Origin: Saccharomycopsis crataegensis | Taxonomy: Eukaryota > Ascomycota > Saccharomycetes > Ascoideales > Saccharomycopsidaceae | Length of the DNA stretch: 64,000 nt | Reading direction: 5' to 3' | Assembly (NCBI RefSeq): GCF_037102585.1 | Contig: NW_027043829.1 | Location: 496,001-560,000 of the forward strand | Shown here: positions 10,869 through 21,548 of the stretch, in pieces | How the letters are laid out: each line of letters begins with the position of its first letter | How positions within the stretch are numbered: position 1 is the first letter of the stretch | Program-made: the position numbers and the translations under genes | The notes under the pieces: generated by a model | Databases searched by the model: none | Seen by the model: the letters and a program-made list of their open reading frames with translations, nothing else | What the model was told of the DNA's origin: nothing

Positions 10869-11231
10869 ATGAAGCTTTCCTCGATCGTGTTTGGTGCCAC
10901 AATGGTAATGGGAGTTTTGGCTGATGATTACATCATCTCGTTCAGAAACTTGAATACCCCAGATTCGTGAGTACTTCTTTTGGTTATGCCATTGGAATAA
11001 ATGGTACGGTTTACTAACAAGATTTCAATATTTAGGGTGTATAATAAGGTCAAGCAGAATGTTGTGAAGAAATTCAAGGGTAAGATTCTCAACGAATATA
11101 CCATCATCAAGGGGTTCACAGCAAGCATACCTAATGTCGATGTTAAGGTTCTTGATATGAATTTGAATGAAGAAGATAGCAGTTATCCTATAGTGGTTGA
11201 AAAGGACTCAACTGTCACAATTGCTGAATAA
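10869..11231 (+). CDS. Secreted I9-type proteinase inhibitor (Pbi2-like), spliced
   Basis: Two exons, 10869-10966 and 11036-11231, give a 97-residue protein. The 69-bp intron (10967-11035) has a GTGAGT donor, a TACTAAC branch point near 11012 and a TTTAG acceptor. Exon 1 encodes a clear signal peptide (MKLSSIVFGATMVMGVLA) followed by the first beta strand (DYIISFRN); exon 2 carries the KF.GKI..EYTIIKGFTASIP core of the peptidase-inhibitor I9 fold. S. cerevisiae Pbi2 (inhibitor of vacuolar proteinase B) has the same core (EFDIIKGYTIKVPD) but no signal peptide. The protein is probably secreted or delivered through the ER to the vacuole. I9 domains also occur as subtilisin propeptides, but no protease follows here. 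Confidence 0.8.
10967..11035 (+). other. Spliceosomal intron of the I9 inhibitor gene
   Basis: GTGAGT donor, exact TACTAAC branch site and TTTAG acceptor. Splicing restores a Ser codon (TC|G) and joins signal peptide to inhibitor core in frame. Confidence 0.85.
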
Positions 11232-11665
11232 ATTTGAGAGGATGATTTTCTTATTGTTGATTGCGTTTTCTTTTTTTCCTCTTTGTGGATTTTGATACTC
11301 TCTATCATGTTACGAATTGCCATGTTGTACGAAGAATAAAATGATGATAAAATAAAAAAAATAAAAATAAAAATAAAAAAAAATAATAGTAATGGTTGGC
11401 TGGTTGTTTGTGTTGTTTCCCTTTTGCTGCCTTTTCTGTCTTTATATACTCAAAGAACAAGCTGAGTTTAGAGTATTTTTTATGTATTTACCAATCAAGA
11501 TTGAGTATTTTTAATGATGTAAAAATGTTTTTAAAATAAGAACGATTATATTATATGGTACACATGCAGTAAAAAGGAAAATAGCAAGAGAAAGCTTTGA
11601 TAATTGAAAGAAATAGCAATTGAATGATTGTAGCGAAAGTTGTCTGAATTTAGCTTATGAGGATT
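11232..11665. other. Intergenic between converging genes
   Basis: Convergent 3' ends of the I9 inhibitor gene (plus) and GIM3 (minus). Contains A-rich runs around 11345-11385 and a T/G-rich stretch; probably the polyadenylation regions of both genes. Nothing else seen. Confidence 0.5.
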
Positions 11666-12112
11666 TCAATCTCTTTCCAAATTGATATTATCACCGAACT
11701 TTGCGTATAACTGGCTCTTCAATTTGGTCAATTTCCCATCGATATCCGATAACTGGTCGTCCAATTTAGAGATTTTGTCGTCGTTTAAGTCATTGTCCTT
11801 ATTTGCCCTTTCGGTGGCCTCGGCGTAACCCATGAATACCAAAGTATCCCCGATCTTGTACTGCACTTTTTTAGATTTATCCAAGGAATCATCAGTTTCG
11901 TCTTCCAAATCATCATCATCGTCGTCTTCTAGTTCCAAGAGTTCTAATTCGCCAATGACGTCTGTAAGGTATTCCTTTTCTTGTTGGTACAACTTGAGAT
12001 CGTCCATCAACAAGTCCTTCTTTTGAATCAAGGTTGAGAACTCATTGATATTCTTCTGGTCCTCCCAAGTGACCTCGATGTTATTTTCTTTTCCACGGGG
12101 CAACAAACTCAT
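11666..12112 (-). CDS. GIM3: Prefoldin subunit 4 (Gim3)
   Basis: Subunit of the hexameric prefoldin (GimC) co-chaperone that hands unfolded actin and tubulin to the CCT chaperonin in the cytosol. The 148-residue protein is a beta-type prefoldin: an N-terminal coiled coil (about residues 20-60), an acidic linker rich in Asp (about residues 62-78), the beta-hairpin block KVQYKIGDTLVFM, and a C-terminal coiled coil (SKLDDQLSDIDGKLTKLKSQLYAKFG). It is slightly longer than S. cerevisiae Gim3 (129 residues), mainly from the acidic linker. It is divergent from UPS1 across a 433-bp promoter. Confidence 0.9.
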   Translation of the reverse strand: MSLLPRGKENNIEVTWEDQKNINEFSTLIQKKDLLMDDLKLYQQEKEYLTDVIGELELLELEDDDDDDLEDETDDSLDKSKKVQYKIGDTLVFMGYAEATERANKDNDLNDDKISKLDDQLSDIDGKLTKLKSQLYAKFGDNINLERD

Positions 12113-12545
12113 ATTTGACCACTACAGCTTTTCCTGTTCTTCTCTCTCCTCCTCCTCCATCGTCTCTCTTCCTCAAACAAAACCGCCGACTGAAAATTCG
12201 AATTCACATGCACGTGACCAGAAAGAGATATTCCCCAAGATGCTGTGGGGATTGCTATTGGCGGTTCTTATATTTATTATTGATTATTGATCATTGATTA
12301 TTGTGAACACAATTGCAATGTAACTTCATGCTGTAAAACCTTACACTTTCATATGCTGTTGAGGGGAGGGGGGGGGGCCTATTCCCCATTCCCCGGTAAA
12401 TCCCTCGCCCATATCAAATACGCCGATAGATCAATTCTCCTCCGTGGCTGGAAGGAGAATTAAAAAAAAAAATTCACCCACAAAAAATTCACTCAGTGGG
12501 AATCTTCTTATTACTAATAACCTCCACTGATTATATCCTCCAACA
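12113..12545. promoter_or_regulatory. Divergent promoter region GIM3 / UPS1
   Basis: Shared upstream region with a pyrimidine block next to GIM3, a G-rich tract (about 12364-12378, including a run of nine G) and an A-run near 12462. The G tract is conspicuous in AT-rich surroundings, but I cannot assign a factor to it. Confidence 0.5.
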
Positions 12546-13085
12546 ATGGTCCTCTGCCACAAATCCACCAACCAATATGACTATAGCTTCCCTATAGTAT
12601 CATACTCCTGGCTCAACCGTTATCCAAACCCTTATGCCAAACATGTTATTTCCGTCGATACCTTGGACAGCTCTGTCGACGAACATGGAAAGCTTCATAT
12701 CACCAAACTCATTAGGAAATCTGGCAGTATCCCATCATGGGCCAAACCATTCCTCAGTATAACAGACAGTTGGATTGTCGAAAAAGCCGTGATCGACCCA
12801 GCAACACAAACAATGGAAACCTACACCAGAAACTTGGACCACACTGGGGTGATAAGAATAGAAGAGTTCAACAACTACTTCTTTGACGATAAAGATGAAA
12901 AAACTTACGTCAAGTCTAGCGTCAAGTTTACTTCCGCTTTTAGACAATATTATGGCTTCAGCATCAAGGATAAGATTGAAAACTGGTCGCACAGCAAATT
13001 CACAGAGAATATCAAGAAGTCCAGACAAGGGTTGTTGTTGGTGATGCAGAACTTCCAAACCAGAAGATTGAAAAACAATGTGTGA
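12546..13085 (+). CDS. UPS1: Ups1/PRELI intermembrane-space phosphatidic acid carrier
   Basis: PRELI/MSF1-family protein that, with Mdm35, carries phosphatidic acid from outer to inner mitochondrial membrane for cardiolipin synthesis. The 179-residue protein matches S. cerevisiae Ups1 (175 residues) throughout: MVLCHKST start, NRYPNPYAKHV, the IRKSG..P.W.KPFL block, METYTRNLDHTG, and the C-terminal FTENIKKSRQGL. The TYTRNLDHTG sequence fits Ups1 rather than Ups2/Ups3. There is no cleavable presequence, as expected for this Mdm35-imported protein. Confidence 0.93.
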   Translation: MVLCHKSTNQYDYSFPIVSYSWLNRYPNPYAKHVISVDTLDSSVDEHGKLHITKLIRKSGSIPSWAKPFLSITDSWIVEKAVIDPATQTMETYTRNLDHTGVIRIEEFNNYFFDDKDEKTYVKSSVKFTSAFRQYYGFSIKDKIENWSHSKFTENIKKSRQGLLLVMQNFQTRRLKNNV

Positions 13086-13660
13086 TACACTATACTCAGA
13101 ACCTTTTATCTATCACGATGTTCACGACCTTTTCGTTTTTTTCTCCTTTTTTTTTTTTTTGTCTTATTCTTATTATTATTATTTTGAGTATTTCTTTGAA
13201 CTTTGCTCATTTTTGACGGTTGTCAGTCATGTATATATAGTGGGCACCCATCCATCGCAGTGATGATGACAAGCCTGCAGTTTTTATTATTTTTATTACT
13301 ACTTTTTGTTAATTGTTCCATCATTCATCTATCTATCTATCTATCTATCTACTTGCATTATAATTCTTTGTCATCTGAATCTCTTTTTTTTTTTTTTGTA
13401 ATGTTGAGTCAACAACTGAGTGGTGTCGGCACCCTCAGAAAGTCGCATCACACATACATTAAACAAAAAAATAAAAAAATAAAAAACCTGGAGGACCACC
13501 GCTTCCATCTTATTTCGTTGCACAAAATGTTGTAATATCTCATAATAAAAATCGCTGATACTGGATATTCAAAACATTCTCAATTGATAAATACCAGGAG
13601 GAAAAGAGTAGAGGAAAAAAAACAAAAAAACAAGGGAAAAAGAAAATCAATAATATTAAT
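13086..13660. other. Intergenic: UPS1 3' end and SRB8 upstream region
   Basis: Contains T-runs after UPS1, a tetranucleotide microsatellite, further T- and A-runs, and a purine-rich A/G stretch directly before the SRB8 start that looks like leader sequence. No further gene supported. Confidence 0.5.
13326..13352. repeat. (ATCT)n microsatellite
   Basis: About six and a half perfect ATCT units in the SRB8 upstream region; likely length-polymorphic. Confidence 0.9.
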
Positions 13661-16600
13661 ATGCTTTCCTCAAGGCCCAAGTATGGGTCGAAACAGCAGA
13701 CCTCATCAGCATCGGATGACCTATTTACAAAGCGCTATAAGCTCTCACATCCTCCAGACGTCTTTTCTTATAATGGTAGCTTGCCATTCGATCAAAGTTT
13801 GATTGATATGCTATCTCCGCCAACCTCAAACACTGATTCCATAGTTTCCAACTACCCAGATTTCATCCCATGGTCTCACAACAAACAAGAGGACGGTATT
13901 GCAGCCAACAGCCTTCAGAAAGGATGTGTAGAGCGTCAGATTGTCAATAATGAACTAAGATCGGGAAGAAACACTATGCAGAATTCTCTCAAGGCGTCCG
14001 TGTTGACTAGCGATGGTAATCTGACCAAATCCATCGGCCTAAAACTGGAAGATCAGATTTCTTCCTCCACTTCCAACATTTCCAAAAGCTCGGTGACAAG
14101 CTTGTCAAACTATATGTTGGAAGCCATAAATAAACGGAACAAATTCAATAGGATATCCAGTAATTCAAGTTTCAAGCCCCCGCCAAGAGTAACGTTAACC
14201 GAACAGAAGAAGGAATTATGGTTGAAGAATTTAGCAGACAGTTCTATAAGTCTACGAAAGTTGTCGCGTACCATCCCCCACGGCATCAGAAATAAAACTC
14301 TATTGGATCAGCTAGTAAGCAAAAGAGTACCAGTGAACAGAGCGATATGGTTCATAAAGTGTATAGGATTGAATGAATTGCGACAGTTAAAGAGAAAAGG
14401 AGGGAATCTTAGCTATAATGAAAATAGCATCCCCATTGGCGGGAATCTTGGCAGCAGTAATGAGATAGATAATAATGAAATGTCTTGGATTAACGAGTGG
14501 ACTAAACAATTGATCGATTATTTGGAAAATACTTTTACAGGCACTCTTGTTGGTCCAGAAAGTTTGAAATATCAAGAAGCTAATGATCTAGAAGACGTAT
14601 TCACCAGTTTGTCAGACTCTTCTTCTATGAAATACAAAATTTTCTACCTAAATAATTTGATCCATCAGTTATTTGCCGAAAACTTGATCAACAAGAAATT
14701 ATTTCTAACTATTTTAATTAGCAAGATCTTGCCGAGCCATAAATGTGGAACTTTGCAAATCACTAATGAAAGTACTAATAATAAAACTACTGACACCAAT
14801 ACTAATATCGTCAATTCTACCAGTGCTACGAATACTAATACCAATGCTAATAAGAAGAGTATTGGCAACAGCAGTAATAAAATGAATCATACCAAGAGTT
14901 CTAATTCAAAAGATATAAATGATAATGTCATCGGTGGCGATGATAACCATGCTGCTTGCTTCAATAAGAGTTGTGATAAGATTACCTCCTCCAACGCGTC
15001 AGGAAGCAATCCCCAGACCTGTGATGTGGATAACAGAAATTTCTATCAAACCTATATATTATTGACGGTATTTATAAAGGGTTTAATGGGACACATTGTA
15101 AAGAACTTCATTATGGAAAACTATTACTCCAAAAATCAGACTGCTGAAGATTTGTCCAGTAATGATATTGATGATAGATTATTTTACACTAATTTGTTGA
15201 GACAGTTGATTGAAAATTTGATTCTCAAGTACGATTTTATTCACAAATGCTTTACACCGGAAATTGTTTTGGCAAATAATGGCCTGGTAGCGACAACAAA
15301 GAATATCAATAGTGATACAAAGCCAACCTCAAATAACTCCGTTGCAAGTAGTTCAAATACTCCTCTAAGCGCCTATAGTAAAGCAGGCATGACTCCAATT
15401 CATCCTGTTAGTGCCACAGTCAAAACCCCAAGTTCGCTATTTTTCAATTCTAGTAATAATAATGGTGCACTCCTGAGTCCCTACGGTTTGAATTCTATCA
15501 ACTCGCCATTCCAGTATACTTTTGCAAACAATTATCCTGATGCTGAAAAAAATAACTCTATTTCCGCTGAGAAAGATAGAAATTCTGGGTCCATCCTTGA
15601 TTCTAACGATGAGCTGATGATTAAGTTGCATCAATTGGTTAAAAAATTGAGAAAAGTAATACTCGTGAGTATCAAGGTAATATTGATGAATTTGTTTGTA
15701 TTGAACAATGGTGAATTATTCATTTTACCTAAAAAGAATTGGAGCTTATTAAAGAAGATTTTGTTGACTTATAATATTTTGAATACGAAACAAAATTTTG
15801 AAAACTTAATCATTCTGTCAAACCATGAAACGAAAAAACCCAATGATGACGATGGTAATAATAAGGATTGTTTTGATGGTGTTGCTCTGGGCTCAGAGGC
15901 TTCATCAACATTCGCTAACAGTCCAAATCCAAGACTAAATGAGAAGACAAAACAAAAGAATGGTATAATTATGAGCAATGCGGGAACCCCAACATCAGGA
16001 AATATTGGTAGCACTCAAAATGTCATTAATTCAAGTAACATACTCATTGATCAAGAACTTTACAGCGCTAACTGTCAAGAAAAGGTTAGCGATGACTTGG
16101 ATCCAACTAATAGCACAATTATCACGGACAGCAACTCCATTTTAAAGCATGGTATAAACTTTGATATTTCACATGCTCAAGAGAATTTCATTATTCAAAA
16201 TAATTCCAGAATCGTATTGAAAAAACAATTCGAGGTCATCAGTAGTCGAAATGATGCATTATTCAACAACATTTCCAATTCATTCAAAGACTTGTACAAT
16301 TTTGAAAAAAAAGCCTTGTTGATGTTGAATAATGAAACCTCACTTAATGGAAAAGAGAATTTTAGTGATACCAATAGAAAGGGATTAACTTCTAACGCAA
16401 TGTTAAAAGATGGTGAATCAAATACCAAAAGGCTTCCTGGTCTTTTCATTATCAAACCACTGAATTCCAAATCAATTTGCAACGCCAATAATGTATATCT
16501 AAAAATTGTGAACCTGTTGTTTTACCTTTTGAATTATGATTTTTTCTACTTAGTGGATTTGAAAAGTGTCAAATCTGTCAACGGTAATCTTAAAAGAAGT

Positions 16601-19600
16601 TTTTCCATCACTTCCAACAATAGCAATGCCTCAACACCGGTTTCAAAGAGACCTCCGATGATATTAAACCCAAAAAATTACAAAGCTGCTGTTAATGAAG
16701 CAGCAACTTCAGTAAATCCTGGTTTCGGAAACCCAGTTGCTGAGTCTAGTATGCTAGAGTCTGTTGAATTGAATTCTTTCACAGAAAAAATTGATGAGCT
16801 AATATCCTTAGTGTTTTATGATTTTAAGCAAATCACAAGCATTATGAGCAGAAATGGCTCGAATGCGAGTGCCACCCCAAAATTAGGTTCTATGGGTAAT
16901 AATATTAATTGTCAAGAAACTGAAACAAAATTCAATTCCAACTCTGATGACGCTGTGTTAAAGGATATTAGGAAAAGATTGCATATCTTGCTAAAATTCT
17001 CTGTGGTTAATCTATCAAAGGAAGCAATTTCTCAGCTGCTCGATATTTTTGACACAAACACCGAGGCTTATGATGATTATGTTGCCGGCAATATGAAGCG
17101 AACCAAAGACTTCAAGAAAGTTTACTTAGTCATTTACATTATTAAGCAATCGATTAACAAGTTCAAGCTGGTCTTGGCTGTGCAATATAATGGCAATAAT
17201 AACGTTTCCAATGAAGGAAACACTAATTCTGGAATGGATGGTGCATTGAACAAACCATCGCCGAGCAGTCTTTATCCTAGCAACTCATCTGCTATAGTCG
17301 AAAATGAAGATAACTCCCCGACAATTTCATCGACAACAAATGATCCCAACATTATCAAGCTTGTGAAAAAACAGGCTAGTAATAACTTCAAGGCTTTCTT
17401 GCAAAATGAAATTCTTCAATTCATCTTTCACATCAATAATAATTATGCCTTCTTCAAAAATATAACAGACATGGATAATGGTAAATCAAGCCCAAAAATG
17501 AAAAGTGAAAATAGCAATCCAGGCCATGATGATGAAAATTTTTTCATTGTCTTGCAATCAATCATGGGGGAAACCAACGCAGTTGACAATAATATCACCA
17601 TGATTGGTGCCGAATTAATAGAAAAGCTCGTGAATATTAGAGTAAAGAATTCTGAAAATAATTCAAAAATAATTACAAATTCTGTGGAGAATTATATGCT
17701 ATCTTTGAGTACTGTCAATTTGGAACCATTGTTTTATCTAATTCTGTCGTTATTTGATTCTAAATTGCTTTCTCTTACCACATACATTAGAAAGTTGATT
17801 TCTTCAGGGATTTTGTATTTGAAAAGTTTGAAAAGTTACTACGACTTGAATTTACTACAGTATTTGATCTTGAGAAATGTCGGCAATAAAATCAATGCCA
17901 ATGGAACCATAAATAACAATAACAACATTCAACTCAACTTAATCTTGAAAAATTTGAAAGATAATTTAGTATACTATATCAATCACCAACCACAAGAAAA
18001 CTCCAATTCAAAGTTTGGCGGTTTGTTAAATATAAATGATAGATTGTTGGTTGAGGAATTATTCAAGAATATTGATGAACCAACGAGCTCATTGATCATT
18101 TCAAAGATTGAGACTGGCAAGAAATTGCTCACTGAGAAGGTCATCAATAGTTTTTTTGATGAAGGAAATGATCATTTGACTACTGAACTTATTGAATTGA
18201 AAAGCTTGTTTAACATGGAGGTCGCAATCAAAAACCACTTGGCGAATTGGCTATATTATCAATTTCAACAAAGATTATTGAATAATGGAGATAAAGAGAA
18301 TCTTTTATTGACGGTTTCCAAATTATCTATTACAATGGGGGCCTTTTCCAAGTTAAATAAATTGGATTATTTTTTCAACATTATCAGAATCATTTTAACT
18401 ATCAATATCAATAGCGATTTTGCATTGTCTGGGATTAGTCCTTCTGCTAGCGGAAATTTTTTGGTGAGCAACACTTTGAAAGAAATTACCTTTGGATACC
18501 ATGAATTGTATTATATTTTGAACATCATCTGGTATAATCATGATATGATAAACTATTTAACTGATTACTTGGACATCAAGATTCATTTCGAATCCAAGTA
18601 CTCTTTAATCATCAAATCAATTAAATTGAAGCCAGGAAGCTCAGTTAAAGAATATTCAAATATTTGCCTAAAAACTGTTGACTTTTTGAAATTGGTGGTT
18701 AACAACTACTTAAAATTGAATGATATTGCAACTAATTTATACGGGGGGTATTCAAATTCTCCTGACAATGCTAGTGATTTCAAGCTTGATACATCAATGC
18801 GGATGGTCAATTCTTTTGATTTTATCAAATTTTGGAAATATTTTTACAATGGCCTTGATAACTATGAATCACATTTGAAAAGAGAAAGTGATAATCATGG
18901 TGGTGGCAATTCCAATGTGCTTGGCAACAAAGTTGCGGTCTCCGGATTTGAAAATTCAACTTTGAATAATGTTAAGAATCAATTGGCTTATCTCACAACA
19001 GAACCGCTCTTCTATTTTTCTCTGGTGGAGCAATCTTCTCAATTATCAGAGTTCCATAAGCTTATTTTGCAGGTCTTAAAGAATTGTGACTTGGAGATAG
19101 ATGTGGAAAGTTTTTTCAATACTGAGGAAATTATCAATGTCTTTCAAAAGTTAATGGAAGCATTTGTCAACTTCGCAGTTCAATCTAATATTGATAATAG
19201 AAAAGTTATCAAGATGGCAAAGCTTTTATTATTATTAAGGAAATCTAATGCCCAGAAATTTGATTTTTTGACTGCAAAATATGTCCATAAAAAAGCCTTG
19301 GACATAACTGAAGAGAATTACTTTACAATTGTCAAGATCTTTTACCATTTGATCATTCATGAATTAATAGATTTCAAGGGTCTTTTTGAATCATTATTAA
19401 AAGCCAATGTGGATGAGAAGACTGAGAACCAGAATAAGAAAGACGACAAAAATATTAAATTGGGTAAAAATGATAAAACCCATCCTAAACAAAAATTGAA
19501 TGTCGATACCAGTGATCAAAAATTTGTTAGTGGAAAAGGCTTTGAATTGTCGAGTAGTTTTAAATCTATGGTTAATCACAAAAATTCCAAGATATTGTGC

Positions 19601-21130
19601 AATCTTTTTTACGATATTTTGAATGATGAAAAACAATGCATTAGTTTATTATCGCAAGATTATGATTATCAAATGCTACAAATCAGAAAAGAATTTTTTA
19701 AGTCTGAGAATTTGGACGATTTTTATGAATTGATGCTATTGGTTTTATTTAATGAAGATCACAAAGAGTTGTTAATTTCTAAATCATCATACAAGGAAAA
19801 GTGCTTAGAATTTTTTGTGGGCGCTAGCGAGAAACATTTAGATTTAATTACTGAGAAGATCATTTATAGCAACCTGGTTGATAATGAGGAGTTATTTGGT
19901 ATTTGCAAGACAATTTTATATTGCTCTATTAATGAGATTGATGATTCTAAAATGGTATATGATAAGGAGGATCTCTATAAGATTATGAATGTTGTCAACG
20001 AAAAGAATTTGCCTATTTGTCAATTGATAATTTCGATTGCTTTTAATTTGGAAGCAAAAAGATTAAATAATCATGTGGAAGAAATTAGAAGCTTTGTGAG
20101 ACAGGTGTTATTGAAATTTTTGACATATTGCTTTGCTTACAATATTGCAAAAAAGCCGTGTGCTTGTATAGCCGTAGTTGGCGATTTATTTCTTTGCTTG
20201 AGGGATGACTTGAAGTTGATCATGTTGAATGAGGTGGAGGTTTTGTTTTTAAGGTCACATAGTTTCCCCAAACTCAGTTTGATAACCGACTCTCATGGGG
20301 TTTTTTTCAATAATAACTATCCAGATTTTGGTGACAACAAACAGGGGCTATCTTTGGTCAACAAGTACAATAATTTTGTTCCTTATGTTGCCGTCATTAT
20401 TGACTCAATTTCTAGAAGCTTGAGCACAATGAGTGGGATTCCGATTGCTAATGAGATTTTTACACAATCTTTAGCAATATCTTTGGAAAAAATACTAAAA
20501 TTCTTATTTCATTATCAACAGCATCATAAAGGCGGGAACCATTATACTACAACTCAAGAAGGCACTGTCAGTAAAAGCATATATGTATTTCTCAAGATCT
20601 TGTCGCTTCATAAAGTTTCCATTATCCATTTATTGAACAACAGACATCCGATCATGAATGAAAAATTCGTTGGTAATTTGGTGATATTATTGAAAACCAA
20701 GTTTTTCATCAAGCATAAGCAACTTCGAAATATTTTGTATGATTTCTTGTTTTCTGTCAAGTCTAACTTAAACGAATTGAATAGGTTGAGGACTGCGTCG
20801 ATACGTGCCCACCTGCAACAACCACAGAACCCCCACAATCCTACGAATATCAATTTTGTTTTGCCGAAGCTTAATTATGACAATTTAAATGTCGAATTGA
20901 CCAAAGGGTTGTTGCTTTATCTCAATGACAATGATGAGCTTATTTCGCAAAGTAATGATAAACTCTACAACGATTTGATTTTACACGATAAGACCGCAGA
21001 AAAGTACTATGATTTGTCACTAAAACCGTTTGATTTTTTGGAAGATTCTAATCCAATTGTCAACATCAATGATAGTTCCATTAACTTGAAGTATTTTGGA
21101 GCCACAATTGATCGCAAAAACCCTGCATGA
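13661..21130 (+). CDS. SRB8: Mediator kinase-module subunit Srb8/Med12
   Basis: Scaffold of the Mediator CDK8 module (with Srb9, Srb10, Srb11), which represses or tunes RNA polymerase II transcription. The N terminus shows the family pattern: a YPDFIPW motif (about residue 65), then the Med12 domain (residues about 165-245) with LTEQKKELWLKNL, LSRTIPHGIRNKTLL and RVPVNRAIWFIKC, all matching S. cerevisiae Srb8 blocks from memory. At 2,489 residues it is far longer than S. cerevisiae Srb8 (1,427); much of the excess is Asn/Ser/Thr-rich inserts (about residues 365-450, 545-640, 725-860). The frame is uninterrupted. The start at 13661 is the first ATG of the frame and keeps the YPDF motif at the expected distance. 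Confidence 0.9.
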   Translation: MLSSRPKYGSKQQTSSASDDLFTKRYKLSHPPDVFSYNGSLPFDQSLIDMLSPPTSNTDSIVSNYPDFIPWSHNKQEDGIAANSLQKGCVERQIVNNELRSGRNTMQNSLKASVLTSDGNLTKSIGLKLEDQISSSTSNISKSSVTSLSNYMLEAINKRNKFNRISSNSSFKPPPRVTLTEQKKELWLKNLADSSISLRKLSRTIPHGIRNKTLLDQLVSKRVPVNRAIWFIKCIGLNELRQLKRKGGNLSYNENSIPIGGNLGSSNEIDNNEMSWINEWTKQLIDYLENTFTGTLVGPESLKYQEANDLEDVFTSLSDSSSMKYKIFYLNNLIHQLFAENLINKKLFLTILISKILPSHKCGTLQITNESTNNKTTDTNTNIVNSTSATNTNTNANKKSIGNSSNKMNHTKSSNSKDINDNVIGGDDNHAACFNKSCDKITSSNASGSNPQTCDVDNRNFYQTYILLTVFIKGLMGHIVKNFIMENYYSKNQTAEDLSSNDIDDRLFYTNLLRQLIENLILKYDFIHKCFTPEIVLANNGLVATTKNINSDTKPTSNNSVASSSNTPLSAYSKAGMTPIHPVSATVKTPSSLFFNSSNNNGALLSPYGLNSINSPFQYTFANNYPDAEKNNSISAEKDRNSGSILDSNDELMIKLHQLVKKLRKVILVSIKVILMNLFVLNNGELFILPKKNWSLLKKILLTYNILNTKQNFENLIILSNHETKKPNDDDGNNKDCFDGVALGSEASSTFANSPNPRLNEKTKQKNGIIMSNAGTPTSGNIGSTQNVINSSNILIDQELYSANCQEKVSDDLDPTNSTIITDSNSILKHGINFDISHAQENFIIQNNSRIVLKKQFEVISSRNDALFNNISNSFKDLYNFEKKALLMLNNETSLNGKENFSDTNRKGLTSNAMLKDGESNTKRLPGLFIIKPLNSKSICNANNVYLKIVNLLFYLLNYDFFYLVDLKSVKSVNGNLKRSFSITSNNSNASTPVSKRPPMILNPKNYKAAVNEAATSVNPGFGNPVAESSMLESVELNSFTEKIDELISLVFYDFKQITSIMSRNGSNASATPKLGSMGNNINCQETETKFNSNSDDAVLKDIRKRLHILLKFSVVNLSKEAISQLLDIFDTNTEAYDDYVAGNMKRTKDFKKVYLVIYIIKQSINKFKLVLAVQYNGNNNVSNEGNTNSGMDGALNKPSPSSLYPSNSSAIVENEDNSPTISSTTNDPNIIKLVKKQASNNFKAFLQNEILQFIFHINNNYAFFKNITDMDNGKSSPKMKSENSNPGHDDENFFIVLQSIMGETNAVDNNITMIGAELIEKLVNIRVKNSENNSKIITNSVENYMLSLSTVNLEPLFYLILSLFDSKLLSLTTYIRKLISSGILYLKSLKSYYDLNLLQYLILRNVGNKINANGTINNNNNIQLNLILKNLKDNLVYYINHQPQENSNSKFGGLLNINDRLLVEELFKNIDEPTSSLIISKIETGKKLLTEKVINSFFDEGNDHLTTELIELKSLFNMEVAIKNHLANWLYYQFQQRLLNNGDKENLLLTVSKLSITMGAFSKLNKLDYFFNIIRIILTININSDFALSGISPSASGNFLVSNTLKEITFGYHELYYILNIIWYNHDMINYLTDYLDIKIHFESKYSLIIKSIKLKPGSSVKEYSNICLKTVDFLKLVVNNYLKLNDIATNLYGGYSNSPDNASDFKLDTSMRMVNSFDFIKFWKYFYNGLDNYESHLKRESDNHGGGNSNVLGNKVAVSGFENSTLNNVKNQLAYLTTEPLFYFSLVEQSSQLSEFHKLILQVLKNCDLEIDVESFFNTEEIINVFQKLMEAFVNFAVQSNIDNRKVIKMAKLLLLLRKSNAQKFDFLTAKYVHKKALDITEENYFTIVKIFYHLIIHELIDFKGLFESLLKANVDEKTENQNKKDDKNIKLGKNDKTHPKQKLNVDTSDQKFVSGKGFELSSSFKSMVNHKNSKILCNLFYDILNDEKQCISLLSQDYDYQMLQIRKEFFKSENLDDFYELMLLVLFNEDHKELLISKSSYKEKCLEFFVGASEKHLDLITEKIIYSNLVDNEELFGICKTILYCSINEIDDSKMVYDKEDLYKIMNVVNEKNLPICQLIISIAFNLEAKRLNNHVEEIRSFVRQVLLKFLTYCFAYNIAKKPCACIAVVGDLFLCLRDDLKLIMLNEVEVLFLRSHSFPKLSLITDSHGVFFNNNYPDFGDNKQGLSLVNKYNNFVPYVAVIIDSISRSLSTMSGIPIANEIFTQSLAISLEKILKFLFHYQQHHKGGNHYTTTQEGTVSKSIYVFLKILSLHKVSIIHLLNNRHPIMNEKFVGNLVILLKTKFFIKHKQLRNILYDFLFSVKSNLNELNRLRTASIRAHLQQPQNPHNPTNINFVLPKLNYDNLNVELTKGLLLYLNDNDELISQSNDKLYNDLILHDKTAEKYYDLSLKPFDFLEDSNPIVNINDSSINLKYFGATIDRKNPA

Positions 21131-21548
21131 AGATCATGACTTTTTTTTTCATTATTATTATATATTTATTTCATTTTATTTGGTTCATTTTATTTTAACT
21201 GGCTTTACTGCACTTTAGTTTATTTAGTTTCATGACGATTATTAGAAATAAACGACCTGTATGATCTCATCTTCTATCTTCTTGGGTTAGACGAGTAGAA
21301 ACACCATGGTGGTTTCGTACCGTTTACCGTGGAGGTTATGGTTATCTGTCGGTGGGGCCGTCTTAGCAACTTCCTAATCAGACCGTAGGGTGTCCTGCAC
21401 CCCACATAGTTACGTAGCGGGTGTTATCGCTGGGCATCCCGATGACTGGTATTTATTGCCACCACTCCCCCAGCCTCATCTCCAATTGCCCCCCTGCTTC
21501 CTCCAAAACGACAATCATCACCATCACAATCTTTTGAATTCTTTTTCA
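21131..21548. other. Intergenic: upstream and leader of LAP3
   Basis: T-rich 3' region of SRB8, then a more GC-rich stretch (about 21290-21500). The LAP3 frame is open back to 21390, but those codons (Pro/Leu/His-rich) resemble nothing in the family, so I treat them as 5' leader. Confidence 0.5.

Noticed and set aside
21390-21548. 53-residue N-terminal extension of LAP3
   Set aside because: Pro/Leu/His-rich and without family similarity; the downstream MGNNAS start is more likely.
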